Below, piece by piece: positions 54,991-63,308 of a DNA stretch of 64,000 nucleotides. How positions within the stretch are numbered: the stretch's first letter is position 1; each line of letters opens with the position of its first letter. Origin of the DNA: Algoriphagus sediminis (GTDB taxonomy: Bacteria > Bacteroidota > Bacteroidia > Cytophagales > Cyclobacteriaceae); contig NZ_JAUEPH010000002.1 in assembly GCF_030403435.1 (NCBI RefSeq), positions 1-64,000 on the forward strand, written 5' to 3'. The notes below the pieces were generated by a model. That model saw only the letters and a list, made by a program, of their open reading frames with translations. It had not been told where the DNA came from and did not search any database. A program made the position numbers and the translations under genes.

Positions 54991-56053
54991 GTTCATAGGC
55001 ATGTCTCATCATAAAGACAAAGAGGCAAAAGCTTACTATGGATATGTAAAGCGGATGAAAGTAGAAAATGATAGTAATGAAGACTATGAAAAATGCTGGT
55101 ATCAATATTCTCTGATCAAAGCTTTTGAGCCTAATCCATTTCAGTAATCCGAGAAGTCCCAGAACAAGAGAAAGCATATAAATTGCCAAATAAACGACCT
55201 CAAAAGCACTAAGTACCTCAATTCCTCTCCAGAAAATCATCAGGATTTCGGGCGCTAGAATTAAGCCTAATCCTAGGATATGATCCCTCGATTTTCTCCA
55301 CGGATGAGAAGGCAAGGATTTAAACCAATTCATGCTAGTGCCTTCCATTTTCATCCGTTCCATCAAAATGGGTAAATGGAAATAAGCGGCAATCAAACCA
55401 GCAAATAGTAGCCATCTTATATCATATCTTCCGGTAGCATAAGAGGTGAAAAAGCCGCTTAACAGGATGAGACTAAGTCCCTTGGTCGAAAGAAGGAGGA
55501 GGGGTCTTTTTTCCTTTAGCTGTACCATTAGCCAACTGAAAGGAGGAAGAGTCAGCCTTTTGAATGGTCTTGAGAAAAGCTTTTCTTTAATTGGTTTTGA
55601 AAGAGTTTTTTTGATTTGGTTCAGATGGAGTACAAAGCTGAAAAAAATGACCAACCACAATATGGATACAGTAAGAAAGGCCTGAGCCTTGATTCCATAA
55701 ATGCTCAAGAAAGCCAAATAGACCATTAAAAAGGCGTGAGTAGAGATCCAAACTTGAAAGATATGGGATCGAAATTCAGCTTTGGGCCATAGGCCCAAAT
55801 GATGAAAGATGGTATATGATGACCTACGAAGTAATTCCTTCTGGAAGCTGAGAACCAGCGTGGAGAAGCTGAGGAAAATCAAAGGAAGGACCCAGGGAAG
55901 AATAGGGTTTCTATAGATAAACTCCGCCAAAAGCACATGCTGTGGATACTCCATAAAAACGGTAGTAAATACCAACAGCAACACCCAGAAGCCAAGAAAT
56001 TGTCTGTAAAACGGGCTCACAAAAGCCGATGTACTAAGCTCCTTCATGCTCAA
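54986..56053 (-). CDS. ABC-2-like transporter membrane subunit
   Basis: A 355-residue integral membrane protein with about eight helices (clusters near 20-40, 50-68, 100-120, 125-145, 195-225, 265-285, 290-305, 315-350). It has no recognisable soluble domain. It overlaps the ATPase gene at 56034 by 20 bases, so the two form an ABC export pair of ABC-2 type. The substrate cannot be inferred. Confidence 0.75.
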   Translation of the reverse strand: MSMKELSTSAFVSPFYRQFLGFWVLLLVFTTVFMEYPQHVLLAEFIYRNPILPWVLPLIFLSFSTLVLSFQKELLRRSSYTIFHHLGLWPKAEFRSHIFQVWISTHAFLMVYLAFLSIYGIKAQAFLTVSILWLVIFFSFVLHLNQIKKTLSKPIKEKLFSRPFKRLTLPPFSWLMVQLKEKRPLLLLSTKGLSLILLSGFFTSYATGRYDIRWLLFAGLIAAYFHLPILMERMKMEGTSMNWFKSLPSHPWRKSRDHILGLGLILAPEILMIFWRGIEVLSAFEVVYLAIYMLSLVLGLLGLLKWIRLKSFDQRILIPAFFIVFITIIFYFHPLYISIVSFCLFVFMMRHAYEQ

Positions 56054-56669
56054 TAATTCTTCCTTGGTTTAAGGAAATGGTGGAGCTAAAATCAAATGCT
56101 GTGATTGGCTCATTTTGATGTGAAGTGAGAAGAAAACTTGTGCCTTCTTTGGATTTCCTTTCTATCAGCCTAGTGAGAGATTGTTGGGTGCCAACGTCCA
56201 GAGTGGTGAAGGCTTCGTCTAGAATTATCAGTTTCGGATCACCAATGAAGGCCAGAAGGAGTGCCGATTTTTTAAGCATTCCCGAGGAGTAACTACCGAT
56301 GGCCTGCTTTGAAAAGTCGCCAATCTTCAAGGTTTCTTTAAGATCCTCAACCTGAGTAGGGGAACTCGACTTGGCTTTAACCACTACCTGAATCAGATCT
56401 TCCAGACTTAAGAAATCAGGAAATAATGGTTCAGCTTCCGCAAAGCCAATCAACTTGCGATATTCCAAGGGGTCCTTAGAAATGGAAACCCCGGAGAGAA
56501 CTATCTCACCCTCGAAGGGATGAATCCCAGCCACAGCTTTTAATAATGTGGATTTTCCTGATCCATTTTCTCCTAGAATAAGGTGAATCCCGGCTTCTAG
56601 ATTTAAATCTCCAATCTCTAAATGGAAATCTGATCCGTAGCTTTTCCTGAAATCAATCAGTTCCAACAT
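56034..56669 (-). CDS. ABC transporter ATP-binding protein
   Basis: A 211-residue ATPase starting MLELIDFRKSYG at the ATG at 56669; upstream in-frame residues (to 56747) do not resemble ABC proteins. Walker A GENGSGKSTLL, Q-loop GFAEAEPLFPDFLSL, signature SYSSGMLKKSALLLAF (a variant LSGGQ), Walker B LIILDEAFTTLD and switch histidine LLTSHQ. It is paired with the membrane subunit that begins within its last 20 bases. Confidence 0.88.
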   Translation of the reverse strand: MLELIDFRKSYGSDFHLEIGDLNLEAGIHLILGENGSGKSTLLKAVAGIHPFEGEIVLSGVSISKDPLEYRKLIGFAEAEPLFPDFLSLEDLIQVVVKAKSSSPTQVEDLKETLKIGDFSKQAIGSYSSGMLKKSALLLAFIGDPKLIILDEAFTTLDVGTQQSLTRLIERKSKEGTSFLLTSHQNEPITAFDFSSTISLNQGRIIEHEGA

Positions 56670-56956
56670 GTAATGGGCTTTGGCTGGTTTTTTCGCAAGA
56701 AGCAAAAAATGAGCTGGAATCAGCTCAAAAAGTGTTTGACCTAACAAAAATTAAGATATTTCAGGTAAAAACCATGTTTTTTCTTTTGATTGTACTATTC
56801 ATTTATTAAATTATAACTAATTGGTTTTCAAGGAAATAAGAAGGTATTAATTCTATAGAGCCTTTTGTATTTCTGTCCTTAATCGGATTTGTTTGCAGGT
56901 TAATTTCTATAGACCTGTTCGTTTTTGTTCTTTTTTCATCAAAACTTTTATTCATC

Positions 56957-58456
56957 ATGCCTACTCGAATCAAAAAACTTTCGATTACGAATCCATTACT
57001 CTTTGCCTTTCCGCTGCGGAGTGAATGGGCCGTAACACCTGTGGATATCAATAAGCCTTTTAATGCAGGTGATTGGTCAGATTCAGGTAAACTCAAATTT
57101 TCACGTGGCTTTGTCTATGCCAAGAATGATGCGCGATATCTGTATTTGGCTTTGGACGTAGTCCAGGATACAGGAAATGATCGAGGTACAGGAGATTACT
57201 TCTGGCTGTCCTTTGATAAAAACCGTGACCGGAAAATCACAGCCAATACTGACATCAATTATGCTCTTTACCCAAATCAACCTAACAGGCTCGCCCGGCA
57301 GTATTATTTAGGACCGGGAAGATGGACAGGTATTCTTCCTGATTCATCTTCATCTGAAGTTATTCAGGAATTTGGGCCAAGTGAAGAATCCTCAGCATCC
57401 CATAGAATCTGGAAATTTAAGATTGAGCTGAGCGAAATAAATGTGGCCCTGTCATGGCCATTCAGCCCTCCTTATACCTATTTTGGTTTTAGGGTAAAAT
57501 CTTCTAACCCAGGGTTTACAACAGATTTTCCAGGTAATTTTTACCGAGATTTCACCAAGCTCCGTCAATTGATCCTCAGTAGAAAACCTAGTATCCCAAC
57601 TGGAGAACTAGGTCCGGTGATTGGTGGGATTGGACTTATTCCGAAGACAAAAATAAATCAATCCACAGGTAGAGCCACTACGGATTCTGGCTATTATGTG
57701 CACGTGGAAAACGCAGCTTTCGGAGGAACCCTGAATCTCATTGGTAATAGGACAAAGCTTTCTCAGCTTTGGTCACAGGGAGCGAGGAAATATGAAGTTT
57801 ACATTGATCCTCCCAGTGGTCCCACTCAAAAGCTTATCAGTAACTGGTCGAATTATCGATGGAATGGATCCACTTATGTATTGGAGAGCTTCGCCGCATC
57901 CTTTCAGGGAGCCTATACTTTAGCGAATCCAAGTGCTGATTATTCCATAGATGATTTGTTGATTCAGTTTCCTACTACAGCATTACTACCAGGTAAGTAT
58001 AAAATTACCGTAAGGTTCTATAAGGGTAGAGTGGTAACAGCCACTGATTCTGTCATTATCTACATCGATAATCACGTTCCGGATGTAAATATTGAGAGTA
58101 TCAGACATGGCAACAATGAGGTGTCTGCTTGTGCTATAGAGAATATTGGTCCAAGCCCGGATGGCATTAAATTTAAAATCACAGCAAATGATTCCGAAGG
58201 AAATCTCAGGTCTGTGAGTTTCCGAGCCACCTACGGCAATTCACAGGCGACTTCTATATACAGTGAAGGTTATGATCTCTCCAAAGGAAATTGGGCTGGA
58301 TTCTCAAATAAAAATGTTCCTGCCACAGGAAACTGGAGACCGCCTCAGTCTTGTGCATATAGCTTTGTACTTACCGCATGGGCCAGGACCACGAATGGGT
58401 ATGGCTATAAGGGTCACAATAGTACATTTAGAAACTTGACCCTGTTGCTAGAATAA
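56957..58456 (+). CDS. Protein with CBM9-like domain, function unknown
   Basis: A 499-residue protein. Residues about 25-190 resemble the CBM9-like (DOMON/cellobiose-dehydrogenase-like) beta-sandwich: DINKPFNAGDWSDSGKLKFSRGFVYAKNDARYLYLALDV and the Ca-loop-like FDKNRDRKITANTDINYALYP. The rest (about 230-499) is beta-rich, Ser/Thr/Asn-rich with Ig-like strands (LLPGKYKITVRFYKGRVVTATDSVIIYIDNH). No signal peptide, lipobox or T9SS C-terminal domain is evident, which is odd for such a domain. It stands alone with a repeat-containing upstream region. Confidence 0.7.
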   Translation: MPTRIKKLSITNPLLFAFPLRSEWAVTPVDINKPFNAGDWSDSGKLKFSRGFVYAKNDARYLYLALDVVQDTGNDRGTGDYFWLSFDKNRDRKITANTDINYALYPNQPNRLARQYYLGPGRWTGILPDSSSSEVIQEFGPSEESSASHRIWKFKIELSEINVALSWPFSPPYTYFGFRVKSSNPGFTTDFPGNFYRDFTKLRQLILSRKPSIPTGELGPVIGGIGLIPKTKINQSTGRATTDSGYYVHVENAAFGGTLNLIGNRTKLSQLWSQGARKYEVYIDPPSGPTQKLISNWSNYRWNGSTYVLESFAASFQGAYTLANPSADYSIDDLLIQFPTTALLPGKYKITVRFYKGRVVTATDSVIIYIDNHVPDVNIESIRHGNNEVSACAIENIGPSPDGIKFKITANDSEGNLRSVSFRATYGNSQATSIYSEGYDLSKGNWAGFSNKNVPATGNWRPPQSCAYSFVLTAWARTTNGYGYKGHNSTFRNLTLLLE

Positions 58457-58483
58457 TTCTTTTGCCAAACAAAGAAAGTAATC

Positions 58484-58539
58484 AGATTGAGCGAAGTTGA
58501 ATTTTGGATTTTTAACCAAACAAGAGCTTTGCTCAATCT
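58484..58539. terminator. Probable hairpin terminator between converging genes
   Basis: AGATTGAGCGAAG (58484-58496) pairs with CTTTGCTCAATCT (58527-58539), thirteen base pairs including one G-U, with a 30-base loop, then AATTTTTA. It lies between the converging CBM9-like and isomerase genes. Confidence 0.5.
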
Positions 58540-58553
58540 AATTTTTAGTTCGG

Positions 58554-59465
58554 CTATTCGAAGCCAAAAGTTTTTAAACCATCATGACTTATTTTGATGG
58601 CTTCGAGTGGGTCGAGATCGAAGGTTTGATCTTGTTCTACAAAATAAACCTCCATTCCTGCTTTCTCTTTTTCAGCTAGAATTTGGGAGAAGTTAATAAG
58701 GCCAGTGCCAACTGGAGCAAACTGTCCCTCACTGTTCATGTCTTTCACATGCCAGGCTTTGATTCTACCGGGATACTTTGCGAAATAATCATTTGCTTTG
58801 GCGCCAGCTTTGGTCACCCAATATAAATCCATCTGGAAATTAACTTCAGCTGGGTCTGTATTTTCCAAAATGTAATCAGCCAGGATAACTCCGTTTTCAT
58901 TTTCCATGAACTCGAAATCATGATTATGATAAAGCAATTCCAGACCTGCTTCGCTACATTTTTTCCCTAGAGTATTCAGAATGCTCACCAATTCTTCTGG
59001 TGTTCCTTTCATTCCCATGCCATCTGGACCAAATGTAAACATGCCCATAGGAGGGACGGGGATCACGAAATAGGTGATTCCAGCAGCTTTGGTATCCTCT
59101 ATTAGCTGATCTACATTTTCCAGGGTCACCATTCCCATGTGTGAACTGACTGCTTTCATGCCTAGCGATTCCAGGTATTCTTTAAACTCAACCGGCTCCA
59201 TTCCATAAAATTTTCCGTTTTCATATCCGGCGGCTTCCACATAGGCATATCCAGCATCGGCCACTTTCTGAAGAGTACCTGTAGGGTCTTCGCTCATGGC
59301 ATCTCTGAGGGTGTAAAGAGCTAATCCACCAAAACGTGCTTCTTCTTGCGATTCCTCCATCATGGTTTCTGAAGTTTTTTCTGATTTTTCAGGACTACCG
59401 CAAGCTAGGATTGTGGCTGCTGCGGCAGCAACCAAAAGTGCATTTAAATGGGTTTTTACTTTCAT
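58554..59465 (-). CDS. Sugar phosphate isomerase/epimerase-type TIM-barrel lipoprotein
   Basis: A 303-residue exported protein with a lipoprotein signal (LLVAAAAATILACGSPEKSE; Cys about residue 22). The mature part is an AP-endonuclease-2-like TIM barrel: GLALYTLRDAMSEDPTGTLQKVADAGYAYVEAAGY, LYHNHDFEF, MDLYWVTKAGAKANDYFAKYPGRIKAWHVKDM and FVEQDQTFDLDPLEA, with His, Asp and Glu metal ligands in place. Such xylose-isomerase-like enzymes act on sugars or inositols in Bacteroidetes periplasm; the substrate is unknown. Confidence 0.88.
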   Translation of the reverse strand: MKVKTHLNALLVAAAAATILACGSPEKSEKTSETMMEESQEEARFGGLALYTLRDAMSEDPTGTLQKVADAGYAYVEAAGYENGKFYGMEPVEFKEYLESLGMKAVSSHMGMVTLENVDQLIEDTKAAGITYFVIPVPPMGMFTFGPDGMGMKGTPEELVSILNTLGKKCSEAGLELLYHNHDFEFMENENGVILADYILENTDPAEVNFQMDLYWVTKAGAKANDYFAKYPGRIKAWHVKDMNSEGQFAPVGTGLINFSQILAEKEKAGMEVYFVEQDQTFDLDPLEAIKISHDGLKTFGFE

Positions 59466-59529
59466 CTGAATTTAATGTTTGGTACAAGATAGAGCGATTA
59501 GTTGGGCTTTTTCAGAGCCAATATTTAGA

Positions 59530-60780
59530 CTACTGAAAATTAAAGATAAGCGGAAAAAGAAAGACTACAATCACTGTCCAAATAAAGTAGACGGGTAAAA
59601 ACCTGGCAATGGTTTGACCTACTTCATTTATTTCTGTTTGGTTTCTGATCAATTTGATCAGCTTTCCACAAACTAGAAATAAATGAATTAACATAATTAC
59701 ATTGATTCCAAGAACAGCCATTCGGTTTGGAGTGATTCCATATTCGGTAATTCGAAAAGCAATCGCTGAAAGTGCCACCAAATTCACGATGATGGTGACA
59801 ATTGACAGGCCGCCTAAAACCCAGTTTCCAGCTTTTGCTTTAGAATCTTTGCTAGATTCTGCCACCGAAAAGAAAATCAAGGCAAGCACCCCAATCAGGA
59901 GCATATTGAATAATAAAAGGAACTCACGGTCATTATAAGGATCCTTTCCGGAATAAACTATAGCACCCAAATAGATCACAAGCATGACCAAAATAAGAGG
60001 GCTGAAAATCTTGGCAACGATAGGTGAAACCTTACTTACGAGATGTGGATTGGTTTGAGTCAGGTGAGTTGCCAAGGGTGGGATGGAAGCCAGCCCAAAA
60101 ACCACAATATATTTCGTATAGAATTCACCAATATTGATCCCGATTAGTTCAAATAACCCCATCGTTAATCCTGACATTAGAGCAAAAGAAATACCGAGTA
60201 CCACACCCATTATTATCACATCCCCATTGAATCGAAGAAAATCCATTCTGTTATCCAGGTCTCGATAGTCATTACCTGAGTAGGAAAATCCCAACACGGC
60301 CCAGAGTAGCAAAGGCAAATGGATACAGGCAAGAACAAGAGTATCACTACTTTGATCATCCGGAAGCAGATTAATATAAATAAGTGAACCCAATGTGACG
60401 GAGATTATGCCCCAAATCAAACTGGATTTTAATTGATTTTTCGAGGCAAAATATGCCGTCACTGCTGGGAAGGCGATAAATGCCAAATTTCTAGGATAGA
60501 AGAAGTCCTCATCTATGGCAAATATTTCCTGTGTTTTCGCAAACAGCCCAGCAAGGAGGGCTAAAATCAATACGAATCTAAATTCCTTTTTAGTGCCCCA
60601 GGAAATTCCGTCTTGTTCGGATTTATAATCTAGGCGGGCTTTCCAGAACTCTGCTATTGGGTTACCTTGTATTTGGGGATAAATTTCATGAAAGCCCTTT
60701 GCAAAAGCTTTTTTACCTTTTCTGTATAGGGATTCCAGTTGGGCTGGATCATCCTTGTATTTTATGATTTCGCTTTCCAT
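59530..60780 (-). CDS. DUF4153 membrane protein
   Basis: A 416-residue protein with an N-terminal cytoplasmic part (1-65) and about eleven membrane helices (from about 70 to the end), ending in WTVIVVFLFPLIFNF. Size and topology, and the short conserved segments such as NPYNDREFLLLFN near 290, fit DUF4153. The function of the family is unknown. It lies 17 bases after the helix-turn-helix gene, in one operon with it and the membrane gene at 61101. Confidence 0.75.
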   Translation of the reverse strand: MESEIIKYKDDPAQLESLYRKGKKAFAKGFHEIYPQIQGNPIAEFWKARLDYKSEQDGISWGTKKEFRFVLILALLAGLFAKTQEIFAIDEDFFYPRNLAFIAFPAVTAYFASKNQLKSSLIWGIISVTLGSLIYINLLPDDQSSDTLVLACIHLPLLLWAVLGFSYSGNDYRDLDNRMDFLRFNGDVIIMGVVLGISFALMSGLTMGLFELIGINIGEFYTKYIVVFGLASIPPLATHLTQTNPHLVSKVSPIVAKIFSPLILVMLVIYLGAIVYSGKDPYNDREFLLLFNMLLIGVLALIFFSVAESSKDSKAKAGNWVLGGLSIVTIIVNLVALSAIAFRITEYGITPNRMAVLGINVIMLIHLFLVCGKLIKLIRNQTEINEVGQTIARFLPVYFIWTVIVVFLFPLIFNFQ

Positions 60781-60797
60781 AATCTGAGTGAATAGTG

Positions 60798-61100
60798 CTA
60801 TTTAGAGTTGTTTTTGTTTTCATTGATGACTTGCTCCAGAAAATTGAGATGGGCTTCGAAGGCCTTTTTTCCTTCTTTGGAGACCCGATAGCTGGTTTGT
60901 GGTTTTCGACCGATGAATGATTTTTTGACATTGATAAAGCCTTTTTCCTCGAGTTTCCTCAAATGAGTAGCCAGGTTCCCATCCGTTACGTCCATGAGCT
61001 CCTTAAATGAATTAAAGTCATAGCTCTCATTCACCATGAGTATGGACATCACCCTCAGACGAATGACATTTTCAAAGGCCTTATCGTAGGAAGCCGCCAT
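60798..61100 (-). CDS. Winged-helix transcriptional regulator (HTH_34-like)
   Basis: A 100-residue protein consisting of one winged helix: VIRLRVMSILMVNESYDFNSFKELMDVTDGNLATHLRKLEEKGFINVKKSFIGRKPQTSYRVSKEGKKAFE, with the recognition helix at NLATHLRKLEEKG. It matches the DUF-type regulators (HTH_34) often found with small membrane-protein genes. It sits between DUF4153 and a membrane gene and probably regulates them. Confidence 0.87.
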   Translation of the reverse strand: MAASYDKAFENVIRLRVMSILMVNESYDFNSFKELMDVTDGNLATHLRKLEEKGFINVKKSFIGRKPQTSYRVSKEGKKAFEAHLNFLEQVINENKNNSK

Positions 61101-61712
61101 TTATTTCTCGTATTTGAAGTACATGATGGCCCCATAGAATATATGGGTAAGCCCAAAGCCTAACCACCAGAACAAAAGTCCCAGTTCAGGAAAAAAGTGT
61201 GAAAATAAACCTAGAAGAACCTGGATCATCCCTAGGTTTCGGATAGTTCCAACGGTAAACTTAGCGGCGTTGAGTAGGGCTAATCCGTAGAAAATAAGCA
61301 TGGTCCCCGGGATGAAAGTGTAGTTTTCCGCGTAGAGTTGAGCTACTATTGTCAAACCACCTACTACAAGGGGAAGAAATAGGGCGCTTAGAAACCTTCT
61401 TCCTGCGGGACTCCATATTTGCTCAGCATTCTTTTTGCTTCGCAAACGGCTTAAAAAGTAAGCAGTTCCGAGAGTTAGTACGATGAGGCCTGTTGCTAAG
61501 ATCAGAAATCTTGGGAAGAGGTCTTCCGGATTCAACCAATTGTTCAATTCTTCAATAAAGCCTTCCGGGTAAAGCCAAGTGTAAGCGAGCCATGCTGCGA
61601 TGCTGGCATAAATTCCTATGAGTACTCCGGAGCTACCACTTAAGGAAAGGAATCGAGTACTCTTGGCCATCATGGCCTTGATTTCTTGTAAATCGTCTGC
61701 TGGATTTGTCAT
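61101..61712 (-). CDS. Conserved membrane protein, function unknown
   Basis: A 203-residue protein starting MTNPADDLQEIKAMMAKSTRFLSLSGSSGVLIGIYAS, with five membrane helices (about 25-45, 67-87, 105-125, 132-150, 165-190) and no soluble domain. The DDLQEIKAMMAKSTRFLSLSG lead is common to Bacteroidetes membrane proteins encoded beside HTH_34 regulators. It opens the three-gene operon with the regulator and the DUF4153 protein, adjacent stop-to-start. Confidence 0.72.
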   Translation of the reverse strand: MTNPADDLQEIKAMMAKSTRFLSLSGSSGVLIGIYASIAAWLAYTWLYPEGFIEELNNWLNPEDLFPRFLILATGLIVLTLGTAYFLSRLRSKKNAEQIWSPAGRRFLSALFLPLVVGGLTIVAQLYAENYTFIPGTMLIFYGLALLNAAKFTVGTIRNLGMIQVLLGLFSHFFPELGLLFWWLGFGLTHIFYGAIMYFKYEK

Positions 61713-61810
61713 TTTAAAAGTACTTTGAAAAACAAAGTAAATACAAAATCAGAAATTAGCAAAATGAAATTGATGGAATTAACAGTTTTTACCAACGAGT
61801 ACTCAGGGCT

Positions 61811-61912
61811 TTATTTCTCATCTCCTCTTTTTCCAAAGAGCTTATAAAACAAATACCCAAATCCAATCAGAAAGTGGAGAACTAAAATGGCGATTATGAT
61901 TTCTGATTTCAT
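61811..61912 (-). CDS. Possible small membrane protein, 33 residues
   Basis: A short frame from the ATG at 61912 to the TAA at 61811: MKSEIIIAILVLHFLIGFGY, continuing LFYKLFGKRGDEK. It has one hydrophobic helix (residues 5-24) and a positive tail, typical of small single-span proteins. It starts 13 bases after the antiporter stop and could be translated from that transcript. No family is recognised; the helix-plus-charged-tail pattern and position are the only support. Confidence 0.5.
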   Translation of the reverse strand: MKSEIIIAILVLHFLIGFGYLFYKLFGKRGDEK

Positions 61913-61924
61913 GACCTAGTTGCA

Positions 61925-63181
61925 CTATTCCACTTTGACCTCCGAACCGGAAACGATTCTTTTGACCAAAGGTCCAATGGTCAAACCCTGAACCAGAATA
62001 GAAAAAATAACGATGATATAGGTGACGGTGAGAAATAGTTCTCTCTCCATTTGTGCACCCAGTGAAAGAGCCAGGGCTATGGAAATACCACCACGAATAC
62101 CTCCCCAAGTCATGATTATGGTTGTTTTGGGAATAAATTCAAGTTTCTTTCTGAAGAGCGCTACAGGTCCGGCTAAGGCTAAATATCTGGAAAAAAGTGC
62201 AACTGGAATGGCTATTAAACCAAACATAATATATTCAGAATTTACCGTGATGATCAGTAATTCAAGTCCGATCAAAACAAAAAGGACTGCGTTTAATAGC
62301 ACATCAACAAGTTCCCAGAATTTATCCACGTATCCTTGTGTGGTTTTGGACCAGGCAATCTCCGGAGATTTATTACCGATAAAAATACCTGCAACCACCA
62401 CCGCCAGTGGCCCGGAAACATGAAGTAAATGAGCCAGCACTGAAAGTCCCATGACCAGGGCTAAAGTCAAAATCACTTCGGTCTCATAATGATCGATGAC
62501 TTTCATCAATCGGAAGGTCAAATAACCAGCGATCAAACCAAGGCCAATTCCTCCGACCACTTCTTCCAAGAATAGAATGGCCACATCACCTGGGGTGACT
62601 GCATCGAGACCTTGTCTGGCGATCTGAAAGATGACCAGGAAAACTACTACGCCCACCCCATCATTGAAAAGAGATTCTCCCACGATTTTTGTTTCGAGTT
62701 TTTTTGGGGCGTTGGCTTCCTTCAAAATTCCTAAAACAGCAATGGGGTCTGTCGGCGAAATCAGGGCACCGAAGAGTAAGCAATAGATGTAATCAATGGG
62801 GTGACCAAAAGTGGAGAAAATGTAAAACATCAAAGTTCCAATTAAAAAAGTGGAGACGACCACCCCCATGGTGGCAAAAAGGGCTATGGGGCCTCGCTGT
62901 CGTTTTAAAGCATCCAGTTTGGTGTGTAGTGCACCGGCAAAGAGTAGAAAACTCAGCATCACATCCAGTAGGATGGTCTCAAAGTCTATGGATTTGATCA
63001 GAAGATTGGCCTGATCCATTATATAAGGGCTGAAATTTCCCAGGATAGTTATGCCAAGAGTGAAAAGTATGGCAATGAGCATCAAGCCGATCGTGAAGGG
63101 CAGCTTGAGGTATTTGGTATTAATAAAGGCAAAGCCTGCGGATAGAACAATTAGAATAGTTGCTATGGTAAATAGATCCAT
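61925..63181 (-). CDS. Na+/H+ antiporter (CPA1/NhaP type)
   Basis: A 418-residue membrane protein with about twelve helices. The antiport signature GALISPTDPIAVLGILKEANAPKKLETKIVGESLFNDGVGVVVFLV (spread over about 140-190; ND pair of the ion site) and the later TWGGIRGGISIALALSLG motif are diagnostic of CPA1 antiporters. It exchanges Na+ (or K+) for protons for pH and salt balance, which fits a marine or saline habitat. No C-terminal regulatory domain is present. Confidence 0.93.
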   Translation of the reverse strand: MDLFTIATILIVLSAGFAFINTKYLKLPFTIGLMLIAILFTLGITILGNFSPYIMDQANLLIKSIDFETILLDVMLSFLLFAGALHTKLDALKRQRGPIALFATMGVVVSTFLIGTLMFYIFSTFGHPIDYIYCLLFGALISPTDPIAVLGILKEANAPKKLETKIVGESLFNDGVGVVVFLVIFQIARQGLDAVTPGDVAILFLEEVVGGIGLGLIAGYLTFRLMKVIDHYETEVILTLALVMGLSVLAHLLHVSGPLAVVVAGIFIGNKSPEIAWSKTTQGYVDKFWELVDVLLNAVLFVLIGLELLIITVNSEYIMFGLIAIPVALFSRYLALAGPVALFRKKLEFIPKTTIIMTWGGIRGGISIALALSLGAQMERELFLTVTYIIVIFSILVQGLTIGPLVKRIVSGSEVKVE

Positions 63182-63308
63182 GTTTGTAATTTAGGATAGA
63201 ATTAGGCTTTAAATTACCCTTAAAAAGGAAAAAGAAATGCTAAAATTCCAATAGCTTTAACCTCATTTAAAAAAGCAATCCATTTTTTTAAAAAAAAGCT
63301 TAAATCTG

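Noticed and set aside
54938-55147. Plus-strand frame of 69 residues after the fumarylacetoacetase gene
   Set aside because: It begins in the terminator and runs opposite to the end of the well-supported membrane subunit gene at 54986-56053; no coding features.
56806-57096. Minus-strand frame of 96 residues upstream of the CBM9-like gene
   Set aside because: It overlaps the start of the plus-strand gene, has no recognisable features, and its part outside that gene is AT-rich repeat sequence.
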